The notes below the pieces were generated by a model. It searched no databases. It was given only the letters and a program-made list of their open reading frames with translations, and was not told the origin of the DNA. A DNA stretch of 64,000 nt from Choristoneura fumiferana (taxonomy: Eukaryota; Arthropoda; Insecta; Lepidoptera; Tortricidae), in NCBI RefSeq assembly GCF_025370935.1, contig NC_133496.1, forward strand, positions 8,430,646 to 8,494,645, read 5' to 3'. A program made the position numbers and the translations under genes. Positions 55,481 to 64,000 of this stretch are shown piece by piece. Position 1 is the stretch's first letter, and the number at the start of each line of letters is the position of its first letter.

Positions 55481-55673
55481 AATACAACAAAAATAATTGT
55501 TATGTAGATCAATACTGTAAAAACAATTAAATAAAGATCGTACTCTACCTATTATTACTATGCCGTGCCTTCGTCCAAATGTCCGTATCCGTCATCAGAC
55601 ATAAATGCAATCGATTCTATTTATCGGCGATCTTGGCAAGATCTGTATTTTGGCTGGACCGCACCCTACCTTT

Positions 55674-56472
55674 TTTAACACCCAAAGTAAAAAGAAGGAT
55701 GTTATAGTTTCAAGCTAATGTCCATCTGTCTGTGTCTGTCTATCTGTGGTATCGTAGCTCTCAAAGGGATGGACCGATTTCAATACAGTGTTTTGTTTAT
55801 TTCAAAGCGAGTATAATGAAATTTATAAAAACCGGCCAAGAGCATGTCGGATATGCCCAAAATAGGGTTCCGTAGCCATTACGAAATAATTAAGTAATAT
55901 TTTTCTAAGAATTTCGCATTTTGTACGGAATATTCCAAGTTTAGGTATATTTTATACCTTAGGCTGCTATTTACTCTTAAACTACTAATAATTCTCAAGA
56001 AAACTTAACCGTTATAGTTTTCCTTGTAAGTTTGGCTACCATCCTGATTTTTTTTTTAAATTTCCACCCACCGGTTGATTTATTGTATACATTTTTGAGA
56101 AATTATTTCTTATTTACTTTCATAACTTTACACAATAAGAGGTCTGTGTTTTATTTACTTATTTTCTTGAATTATACAATTATTATTTTATACAACGTTT
56201 GTGTTGTTTATTTGTACCTAATAATATTATTGTGTCATATGTTGTGATTAAATGTATCTTCTTTCATCATTCTTTTCTTTCTTTAAATTACAGGTAAGAA
56301 ATCAATTAATTAATCTTTGGAGTCATGTCCATATTATTGCGAGTAATGACGCACGTTTGTCCGACCTTTGCAGTTATTATTTATTTGTCGCTTTGAGAGT
56401 TACGATGCCATAGGAAGAGAGAAATTGGCGTGGAACTTATAAAACCCCTCTTTTTCCGTTGGGGGTTAAAAA
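55674..56472. mobile_element. AACCCC-ended element with nested CCGGCCAAGAGCGTGTCGGA repeat
   Basis: TTAACACCCAAAGTAAAAAG at the left and CCCCTCTTTTTCCGTTGGGG at the right bracket a copy of the other family at 55828-56075 (ACCGGCCAAGAGCATGTCGG, GGTTCCGTAGCCATTACGAA). Confidence 0.5.
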
Positions 56473-56645
56473 CCGCTGTCAGAGGAGACCCGCGTGGCTG
56501 CACCGCAAACTGCAAAGGATCTCACAGGAATTATTAATGCTTCCGAAGCGAGGTCGCTGCGGTATCGGTAAAGCCATAATTGACTGGCTGATAAGCAGCT
56601 TACGTATCTAGTTTTTATTTGTAAAACAATAAGACTCAACTGTAT

Positions 56646-56861
56646 CTAGAAACAAAAAAAAGAATGGGTGCAATCCCCGGTGATAAATTCAGTCTTCGGT
56701 GTTTTTTTTTTGTAGCCCGTAATAACGAACTGCTGCGTAAAAGTCTCCCCTTTCCTCTGCCACTCTTCTCTGTCCTGGCATGCACCTGTTAATCGAGGTG
56801 TAAAGACCTCAGGTGGTTTAATATACTCAGCGGCAAAAAATTTGGCCCACTCTACATACAA
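56646..56861 (-). pseudogene. LINE C-terminal remnant
   Basis: The minus frame contains CQDREEWQRKGETFTQQFVI followed by TGYKK, similar in form to the C-terminal end of LINE reverse transcriptases (compare QQWTSSG at 54064). The rest of the 71-codon frame is unrelated. A small decayed fragment. Confidence 0.5.
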
Positions 56862-57790
56862 TTACTCTATTACTGCATACATTTGAGGGCCAGATATTTT
56901 GCTGCTCAGTAGTAGGTATTTATTTATTATTTTTCTGATTTACCCCTCAAAAGTAGCCTCCATGTTAAAAAAAATATTTGCGTTAGGTACACGTTCTTTT
57001 CTGGATCACCGACTAGCCTATGTGTACTAAATTTCGACTCAGTCGAATCCGTAGTTTCAGGCTCAGCTATAACATTGGATACTCATAATAGATACCACAA
57101 ATTTGTACGGAACCCAATATGCGCGAGACCGACTCTCACTTGCTGCTTTTTTCTTATTAATAGATGCCCATGTCTCAGATCTCCTCTCCCTCTCAGTCCT
57201 CAGACACCGTGACTTTATGGCGCTTCAATATACAGAGGACCTACTCCGAAATTCGAAAATCAATGTACGTATCGTACCGTCCCTGTCACTGTCGTTTTAA
57301 ACAGTATAAGTGTCAGAGGGAGGAAACGTCACGAACTTTTTTTTTAGAATTTCGTAGTAGCCCCGCTGTACCGATGTTCTCATTACAAAGCTTCGGTAAC
57401 TGTGCCAATGTTCACAAAATCTACCTACATTATTAAGTAATACCACCAAGACAACTTGTCGTAGTTGTAATAAATCAATTGAAAGGTTTATACCACTTGA
57501 GTTATTTGTGAAAAGGTTGTCATATTTTCGTATCCACTTACAATATTTGTTTGTTCAGGTTAAATCTTGCAGGTTGAATTTCACCCAAATCTACAACGGT
57601 ATTGCCTTGAAATTTGTTACGGATAATTATGTAGTTTGGATGTGAAGTAAAAAAAACTAGTATTGATAAATTATATTTTTGCAAATACTTATAACAGAAC
57701 TACTAGTGACATGAAACGCTCAATTTTAAAGAAACACAAGATTTCGCTTTATAAAAAACAAACAGTAATCCACATCAAAACAAAAGTGTA
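56862..57790. other. Intergenic downstream of gene 4
   Basis: No gene assigned. Overlapping plus ORFs at 57103-57300 and 57164-57436 lie in a somewhat GC-richer patch (57100-57300), but no motif is recognised. Confidence 0.45.
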
Positions 57791-57801
57791 TTATGATCAA
57801 A

Positions 57802-58791
57802 TCAAAACGAGGATTTTCTAACAGAAGAAATTACATCCTGGTAATCATTCAATGCTTCTCGCAGTCCTTCAAAAACATTGCTCAGCATGATGAGAATGAT
57901 ATTAAATTCATATATTTTTTTGTCTTTAGCATAAAATTGAATTAAAGTAGGTTGTGGCGCCTGTGCTGTTAAAGGGACATCCATTCTTATCCGTAACTTT
58001 TCAGCTTGATCGGATTTCAGACTGTAAACTATTTTATCAACGTACAAAATTGCACCATCTTCCATTCCATACATTGGCGAAATCAATACCGTTTTATTCA
58101 TGTTCGCAGGTAAACCTTTAATTTTCTTTTGAACGCCATCCCCTTCGATATCAACTACATAAAATTCTTTATTAGAATTGTAGTAGTATAATTTGCCTTC
58201 AAATCCAAAAGCCATCTCTTGAACGTCTACCAGACTTGGTACTTTGACACTGGCTGTCGCATCATCGTTGAGTTTGTAGACTTCATAATCATCAGTTAAA
58301 TAGTAAATAGAATTGGTTTTGTTATTATGTGCCAATTGACTAATACTATCAGTGACCGTGCCATGCTTGGTTGCTGTGTTAGTTGCGTTATCGTACTTGT
58401 AAATTCCATCTTTAGCTCCAAGGTAAATTGTGTTTGTTCGAGTAGCTGTAGCGTCTCTGCCATTATCAAGTATCTTAGTAGCTTTACCGTCTTTAAATAT
58501 ATACAATCCTTGGTATACCACCTGTTCGTTTTTAAAATCGCCTTCAACAAAGAACAGCGTATGTGGGTGTTCAATTTCCTCGCTGCTACTGCTGCTGGTT
58601 ACTTCAATGGAGTTATCTTCAAAGTTAAATTGGTTGAATGGAACAAATATTCTGACGATGTCATGTTTCCCGGTGTATAACACGCTGCCATGACTGAAGA
58701 AGTTTTCCGTCACTACAATATTTTGCTTTGTAGATGGTGCTGCTGAGCAGCTTGCCAGAAAGAAACAGACAATGGACGTTAGTAGCATCAT
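57802..58791 (-). CDS. Secreted ommochrome-binding-protein-like protein (gene 4)
   Basis: A 329-residue family member with signal peptide MMLLTSIVCFFLASCSAAPS and the blocks YTGKHDIVRIFVP, TLFFVEGDFK, NTIYLGAKDGIYKYDNAT, NSIYYLTDDYEVYKL and LPANMNKTVLISP. It has a Ser/Glu-rich insert (TSSSSSEEIEHP) like gene 1, and its C-terminus is longer than in the others (FEGLREALNDYQDVISSVRK, possibly helical). Expected to be a secreted propeller-type pigment or ligand carrier; the ligand is inferred only from family resemblance. The frame is open to 58812, but the extra codons are the tract TGTCTGTCTTTTTCAG, an excellent 3' splice site, so I begin at the ATGATG at 58791. Its predicted 5'UTR intron runs to a GTAAGT donor at 60625-60630, 1.8 kb away, and contains a word array. 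Confidence 0.82.
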   Translation of the reverse strand: MMLLTSIVCFFLASCSAAPSTKQNIVVTENFFSHGSVLYTGKHDIVRIFVPFNQFNFEDNSIEVTSSSSSEEIEHPHTLFFVEGDFKNEQVVYQGLYIFKDGKATKILDNGRDATATRTNTIYLGAKDGIYKYDNATNTATKHGTVTDSISQLAHNNKTNSIYYLTDDYEVYKLNDDATASVKVPSLVDVQEMAFGFEGKLYYYNSNKEFYVVDIEGDGVQKKIKGLPANMNKTVLISPMYGMEDGAILYVDKIVYSLKSDQAEKLRIRMDVPLTAQAPQPTLIQFYAKDKKIYEFNIILIMLSNVFEGLREALNDYQDVISSVRKSSF

Positions 58792-59119
58792 TTCTGAAAA
58801 AGACAGACACATTAAAAATTATTAAACACCCGACCTCAGATAAGGAGCGCTCGAAAATATGACATATATGAATAACATTAAGTTATTGTAATTTGGCAAA
58901 TAATATTACAAATAGAAAATTCATAAATTTAATAGTTAGTTATTTTTGATTGTAAACAATGATAGTTAATAAACTAAATGCTAAAGTATTCCTGTTGCTG
59001 CATTTGAATTAAATTTAACTTAATTCAAACGATGAAACCGTATTTGATGATCTATATTATTTTTGTTTATTGGTTGGACAAAATACAAGTCAGTGAATAG
59101 TTTCTAATTCCGTAGCAAA

Positions 59120-59450
59120 TTAATATACCGGGTGTCTCTGACCACTGGCTTTAAATTCAAGATTTGATTCTACTCATGAAAATAAGCTGCTTTTTTAACA
59201 TTTTCAAACACTCCAATTTGGATCATTTTATTGATCCTCAAAGTTAAATTGTTAAATCAGTGTATCGGACATGGCGGTGTTCTCGCTATCTCTTGATACG
59301 GGGGCCTTGAAATAATTTTTGACATTGTCGACATCTCTAACATAAATATTTATCAATGTGCCGTCAATTTAGTATTGTATCGCATACATTGAAAATTACA
59401 TTTAATTTGTATGAAAAAAATGAAATGAACACTGTTGATATTTAAAAAAA
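59120..59450. other. Intron sequence, repeat-like
   Basis: TACCGGGTGTCTCTGACCAC at 59128 is a frequent lepidopteran repeat start. No gene seen. Confidence 0.4.
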
Positions 59451-59451
59451 A

Positions 59452-60584
59452 AATAACAGAACAATAGTAGCTCAGTTATGCGACTAAAATCGATCCTTGG
59501 ATTTTAAAGCCCCATGGTCATAGACCCCAATCATAAAGCGGCGTATTTTTTGCTAACTTTTGATACATATAAAATATGTTTTTTTACGAAGTTAGACGTA
59601 ACTTGAGCTATTTTGCACAATTTTATGATCAGGGCAGAAAGATCTAAGTACACAAATACGATTTATATGTTCAAAGCAAAATGGTTTAAGTTTATTTACA
59701 CTTCTTTAATAGATCAAGGGTAAATGATTTAAATCGCTCACAAAGTAGAAATTGTTCATGGATAAATGATTTAAAACCACACCTAGTTGTAAACTGTTCA
59801 AGCAAAAATGACTCAAATTAAAATAAATTATTTTAATCTCAAATCCCTAACCGTGTTGATTTGTGTTCATTTGTATGTAATTTAAACGCCATTTTTATTG
59901 CTATGTGAAGATTAAACCGATTTTAGTACGATATTTAGTATAAATAATAAACTAATATAAAGGAATCAAGCGACAAAAATACTAAAAAGTGGTCAAGGAA
60001 AATTAGCACAAGTCAAATTGCTTCATATATTAGTTCATACTAGTTCAGAAGTAATTCAGGTAAGATTGCTTCAAGTGGGAGAAATATTGTTGAAATATTC
60101 AAGGCAAAATGATTTAAGTTACATGCATTAAAAATTCTGGTTAAAGCAAAATGAATTAACATCCTATGTTTAATTTTATATGATCAAGTAAAAACAATTC
60201 AAATGTCGATGCCATTTGTTTCCATCCAAGGATAAATGGCTTAAGTTACAAATAGTAAAAAAACGTTTTTTTTTGTGGATCTAATTATACATGCTCTGAA
60301 AAAAATAACCAAACTCGCTACACTTGAATCCCCGTAAACCGGAATGATGCCCAAATTTTCAATGGAGCCAAGCGCCAAAAAAGTGCTCAGATTTACCTCA
60401 AACCCGGCTCAAACGACGCGGAAAAATTCACTGATTCCAATGATGTATATAACTCAATATCACCCAAAATGGCGCTTAAATCAATTAGCCTTTTAACCGC
60501 CGTAAATAACAGAACAATAGTAGATCAGCTATGCGACTAAAAAAAAACGATCCTTGGATTTTAAAGCCCCCATGGTCATAGACT
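59452..60584. repeat. Scrambled-word array C between 80-bp direct repeats
   Basis: Direct repeats at 59452-59526 and 60504-60584 (AAATAACAGAACAATAGTAG, CGATCCTTGGATTTTAAAGC) enclose an array at 59640-60260. There the word CAAGGCAAAATGATTTAAGT appears about ten times in one orientation at irregular 30-60-bp intervals (near 59672, 59716, 59757, 59801, 59994, 60056, 60099, 60141, 60184, 60228). It lies in the predicted 5' intron of gene 4. A segment near 60452 reads, on the minus strand, TGAGTTATATACATCA, resembling TGAGTTATATAGACCA just inside the 2.6-kb TIR element (about 44431). Confidence 0.6.
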
Positions 60585-60624
60585 ACCCGTACATATTTAA
60601 GTCGGTTAATTAAGAAAGAACATG

Positions 60625-60686
60625 ACTTACCCACAATGACGAACGTAATCCAATAGACAAAGTCATTTAATGTTACTTTATTTATA
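60625..60686 (-). promoter_or_regulatory. Gene 4 TATA box and first-exon donor
   Basis: On the minus strand TATAAATA (60679-60686) is followed 56 nt later by the donor TTGTGG|GTAAGT (60625-60630). The arrangement mirrors gene 2. Exon 1 would be about 20 nt and non-coding. Confidence 0.55.
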
Positions 60687-60699
60687 CACCTATCCTATC

Positions 60700-60920
60700 C
60701 TACTAATAATATAAACGCGAAAGTATGTCAAGATGTTTCGATGTTTTGATGTTTGTAACTCAACACGCAAAAAACGGTTTTGGATGAACTTTGACGCATT
60801 GATAGTTATAGCCTGAATTAATTTAAACGGTATACTTTTATCTCAAAAATCATAGCTACCGCAGGATACCGTCAAGTGAAATCTTAAAAGAGGAAGTCAC
60901 GGGAAACGACTAGTATGTGT
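60700..60920 (+). mobile_element. Helitron-like repeat with CTAGT end
   Basis: TAATAATATAAACGCGAAAG, TTTGTAACTCAACACGC and finally GTCACGGGAAACGACTAGT. The CTAGT 3' terminus agrees with Helitron ends. Confidence 0.6.
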
Positions 60921-61615
60921 GCACAGATAACCTAAGTTCAAGTGTCATTCGTGTAACTTTTAGATAACACTATTTGTTCGTTTGTAGACTTACATAGTAG
61001 TTAAGAGTTTGAGAATATACAGGTATATAGAGATGGGCCTGTGCCCGCTTCAGCCAACCGTAGAGGTGGTTTCAGCGATGCTTGGACCAGGTTCGTTTGA
61101 AGAAAGAGATCGGAAGCCTCGCCTTTGTCGTCACTCGGATGTCGTAGGACGTTAAGGTAGATTCGAAGAAAAGAGTTTAGCTTTACATTACACTTAAACT
61201 TTTAGTAAAATCAAAATTAATACATAAGTTGAAGGCTTAATGCTAACTCTACCAAGTCACCCGAACGAATGATTTTGGATGCTGAGTGTGATCTTATATA
61301 CTAAATTCTGTTGGTAGGGCGGAAAGAATAGGTGATTAAGTTAAGTTAGTTATTCGCATATTGATTTATAAATTATACGATTAAGGATAGGTATACTTAT
61401 ACATAACTATATAGTAAGGAACACAGGATTTTTTTATTTTAGTAATAATAAAAAATAAGTTGAAAATACTGAAACAAACTACGAGAAAAAAACGTAGTCT
61501 ACAAAGTATGAAAAAAAGATTCAAGATTTTTTCGTAACGGCTACGGAAAATCCTGGGCGTGTCATACTCCTGGCCGGTTTTCAGATTTTTTTACTCAGCT
61601 TGCGCGTTTTACTGT
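60921..61615. other. No gene; LINE-like and family-1 fragments
   Basis: About 61035-61150 looks like decayed LINE coding sequence (GATCGGAAGCCTCGCCTTTG). About 61520-61583 (TTTTTCGTAACGGCTACGG ... CTCCTGGCCGGTTTTC) is a reverse fragment of the CCGGCCAAGAGCGTGTCGGA family. Confidence 0.4.
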
Positions 61616-61620
61616 GTAAA

Positions 61621-61947
61621 TCAGTTAATGGACGAATAATGAACAGAAATAAAACTCAGTTTCAAGGGATTTAGACCACTTCGGCATAGAAACAATTCTT
61701 TGCTAAGTGAAAATAAACAGCGGCAACGTAAGCAGATTATGCAGATTATCATAAACGTGATGTTACAACGATTTTTGGGTGCTTCGCCAATTTTATTATC
61801 CTCTACGCCGGGAAATTTGTATAGACGTTGAACAACGAAATACCATGGGCTTGTGATCATGATGAACATGGATATCGCGACTATAATACCTGAAGAAGGA
61901 ATTTGTAAATAATTTATTGAATCAGGCGTTACTTTGCGGAGGTCCAT
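61621..61947 (-). CDS. Candidate small membrane protein or exon, uncharacterised
   Basis: A 108-codon minus-strand frame from an ATG at 61947. Residues 18-40 (SGIIVAISMFIMITSPWYFV) and about 63-76 (ITFMIICIICLRC) are hydrophobic and could be membrane segments. CCTTCTTCAG|G near 61895 could be a 3' splice site, so the true coding part may start inside the frame. I recognise no family. Composition is less AT-biased than its surroundings in the part 61740-61900, which is mildly in favour. It may equally be chance. Confidence 0.25.
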   Translation of the reverse strand: MDLRKVTPDSINYLQIPSSGIIVAISMFIMITSPWYFVVQRLYKFPGVEDNKIGEAPKNRCNITFMIICIICLRCRCLFSLSKELFLCRSGLNPLKLSFISVHYSSIN

Positions 61948-62142
61948 ATCAATGAACTAAAATAATTTCTTTGCTCACCTTATGATAGATAAGTTTATGC
62001 AAAATATGCGTGTTCATGCAGTTCCTCCACCTCCACACTATAAGAAAACACACAAATCACGCACACACCCATCTATCACCACCACCAACACTACACTGTC
62101 GCTTTTCGAACTCAACCAGAGCAAGATCTTTCTATCAAAAGG

Positions 62143-62182
62143 TCATCATCATCATTAGCCGAAAGACGTCCACTGCTGATTG
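62143..62182 (-). mobile_element. RTE-like LINE 3' terminus fragment
   Basis: TCATCATCATCATTAGCCGA followed by AAGACGTCCACTGCTGATTG, with the (TGA)n tail at its left. Confidence 0.6.
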
Positions 62183-62189
62183 AGCAAAT

Positions 62190-63300
62190 AAATTATTTTA
62201 GTTCATTGAAGGAATTTGTCTTTCAAGCATATATATTTGTGTGTATTTCTTTAGTCCTGTTTGTTCTCTGTTAGACAGAGCCATATTTTATTTAGAAAAA
62301 AAATATAGCCAGAAATTTGAGTTGAATTGTAAGGCTAGTAAATGGGTAGTTCTACTGCTATGAGTTTCCTGTCGCATACATCGAAGAAATAAAAGACAGT
62401 AAGCAAGAAATTTTGTTGAATTGTAATTAGTTATTCCGCATGCACACTATATCGTTTTGTAAAATCCTTCTATTCCACCTGACTCGGTTTTTCAGTATAA
62501 GCGACATAAACTGATAGCGATTCAAACGTTCGTTGAACTGCGCAAATAAATATAACTCTCTGTAAACAATTAATGAAATATTTCATTCTCAGTTAAAAAC
62601 TCCGGTCGTTCAACGAGCCAGTAAAGGCGACAGCATTTACTTTACTGAAGCATCAAAGGCTCCTTTGACTCAATTGACTGCTTCGTCTGACTTTTAGAGC
62701 TCGACCAAAACAAGGAAGTACAACCGAAACCAATATCGAATTTTGGTTTTATTTTCGGTATTACCCGAAACCGATACTTACTTTAATTCTAATGTATGTT
62801 TTTAAGCTTGCGTTTATTTCAGCTTTTGTAAGTACAGTCGGTGCCCTTATTATCCACTTTTTAATGCAACTAGTATGAAAAAGTAGATACATAAGTTAGG
62901 GAACTGACCGTACAGTTTATGAGTTTGTATGTTCATATAAGCGGCTATAGGATCTAAGCAATCGAGTTTTGCGCGAAGTTTTTTTATTTTTGTTAAATTT
63001 TGTTTTTTGGAGAAGATAAAACATAAACTAAATAAATATATAAGTATCTAAATAAAAATAAAAATAGAAAAAATAAGACACATTCAACCTAGCTTTCTAA
63101 ACTCTAGTCTAGTTTGCGAGTCCAACACTATACCGCTGGGAGCTACCACACTTATGACTGTGCTATCGAAATTACTAATGTAATTGCACGTGAAATTCAC
63201 AAAAAAAAAACATTGCAACTCGAAAACACGCTTTTCCCCCGTTGTCTAATCTTAAAATAAAGTTCATTGCAATATTTCTTCATAGCACTAAAACCAACGT
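62190..63300. other. No gene seen
   Basis: AT-rich spacer; no ORF, RNA gene or clear repeat end. Confidence 0.5.
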
Positions 63301-63307
63301 CTAGTTA

Positions 63308-63350
63308 CAATACAATACAAAGACTATTTATTGAACACCAATACACCTAG
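63308..63350 (-). mobile_element. LINE 3' tail, reverse
   Basis: ACAATACAATACAAAGACTA followed by TTTATTGAACACC, an (AATAC)n-led LINE end like the TCAAAG-led one at 2944. Confidence 0.45.
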
Positions 63351-63751
63351 TAAGCAGTACAAAAACACAGGTATAAATAAATATAGAGATTTACTTATGT
63401 AAGTACTTGCGGTTTCAACGTACGTACTGTTACTTTTGTGTCTAAATATAAAAATTATGATGTACCTAATACCGAAACTCACCGAAACCGAATCTGAAAC
63501 TGAAGGTTCAGCGAGCCACTATTATAGTGACTTGATACAATCCTAACCAATTTCCTTCGCTAATAATACTCCATTTCTTAATGCAGAGAATTCTAATGTA
63601 CCGCCTTTGAACTATACCGTTCGCTTCACAGGTGAAGATTTTCTTTGATATTCGTCATTTATGGATTTTTGTTGTGATTTAGACCTACCGGTAAAACCCT
63701 CTTTACCGGAAACACGTGGTAAGGAGGTATCAATTAAATTGAAATTAAAAC

Positions 63752-64000
63752 ACACAGCCATGGTGGCCGAGTGGTTTGACCTATGGCCTCTCAAGGGGAG
63801 GATCGTGGGTTCACACCCCAGCTCGCACCTCTGAGTTTTTCCAAACTCATGTGCAAAATTACATTTGAAATTTATCACGAGCTTTGCGGTGAAGGAAAAC
63901 ACCGTGAGGCACAAACCTGCAAAGCAATTCAATGGTGTGTGTAAAGTTCTCAATCCGCACTAGGCTCGCGTGGAAACTACGGCCCACGCCCTCTCATTTT
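63752..64000 (+). mobile_element. tRNA-derived SINE, forward, runs off the window
   Basis: The tRNA-like head reads GCCATGGTGGCCGAGTGGTT (A box GGCCGAGTGG) and GTGGGTTCACACCCCAGC (B box GGTTCACACCC). The body follows: CTGAGTTTTTCCAAACTC, GAGCTTTGCGGTGAAGGAAA, CAATGGTGTGTGTAAAGTTC and GGCCCACGCCCTCTCATTTT. It is the most complete copy of the family at 1240, 2215, 22842 and 40653. The expected CAGCAGTGGGAC and ATGATG end lies beyond the window. Confidence 0.8.

Noticed and set aside
58296..58574. Minus-strand ORF of 92 codons
   Set aside because: Alternative frame inside gene 4.
58327..58693. Two plus-strand ORFs of 117 and 87 codons
   Set aside because: Antisense shadows of gene 4.
59452..60584. 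LTR retrotransposon with 80-bp direct repeats
   Set aside because: No gag/pol coding, primer-binding site or polypurine tract between the repeats, and the interior is a word array.

Overview
The window looks like intergenic and gene-cluster DNA from a moth or butterfly (Lepidoptera). The evidence is an AT-rich background and repeat families typical of that order: RTE-type LINE 3' ends, tRNA-derived SINEs ending in ATGATGATG runs, Helitron-like fragments, the family that starts CCGGCCAAGAGCGTGTCGGA, and many hairpin MITEs. The only convincing genes are four minus-strand copies of one secreted-protein family. I read it as ommochrome-binding-protein-like (a six-bladed, YWTD-like propeller): gene 1 (12753-13706), gene 2 (16224-17126), gene 2' (34239-35141, same protein as gene 2) and gene 4 (57802-58791). 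A short relic of a further copy lies at 14425-14467. Each gene has its ATG just after a pyrimidine tract plus CAG. Genes 1, 2 and 4 also have an upstream GTAAGT donor preceded by a TATA-like box, which predicts a small non-coding first exon and a single-exon coding region.

Layout. 1-12 kb: repeats only, namely a TAA-flanked hairpin MITE, two scrambled-word arrays (1640-2215, 3490-4110), a long fold-back element (4940-6030), several hairpin MITEs and a 56-bp perfect palindrome. 12.7-17.7 kb: gene 1, the relic, gene 2. 17.7-31.9 kb: repeats, including a 780-bp fold-back and a 640-bp decamer minisatellite. 31864-31963: a 100-N assembly gap. 31964 to about 50524: a second, nearly identical copy of 14061-31863, starting exactly at the gap. 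50.5-64 kb: more repeats, a fold-back tRNA-type SINE, LINE coding remnants, gene 4 with its long 5' intron, and a weak candidate exon at 61621-61947.

The two 18-kb copies differ by point changes and a few large indels. Because the first copy ends and the second begins at the gap, this is most simply two haplotypes placed side by side, although a recent tandem duplication is not excluded. Read as alleles, the indels are informative. The second copy carries a 2.6-kb element with 29/30 matching terminal inverted repeats and a broken ORF resembling the C-terminus of reverse-transcriptase-domain proteins. The first copy has, at exactly the same base, a tandem duplication and the minisatellite.

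The most unusual signal is a set of elements each built from its own private short word, repeated many times at irregular spacing on both strands (1640-2215, 3490-4110, 52495-53010, 59640-60260). Two of them share a (TTAGG)n core, and the 2.6-kb element shows the same style with a word that forms its termini. I know of no name for this class and propose it as the candidate new system. All calls rest on reading the sequence; no search was run.
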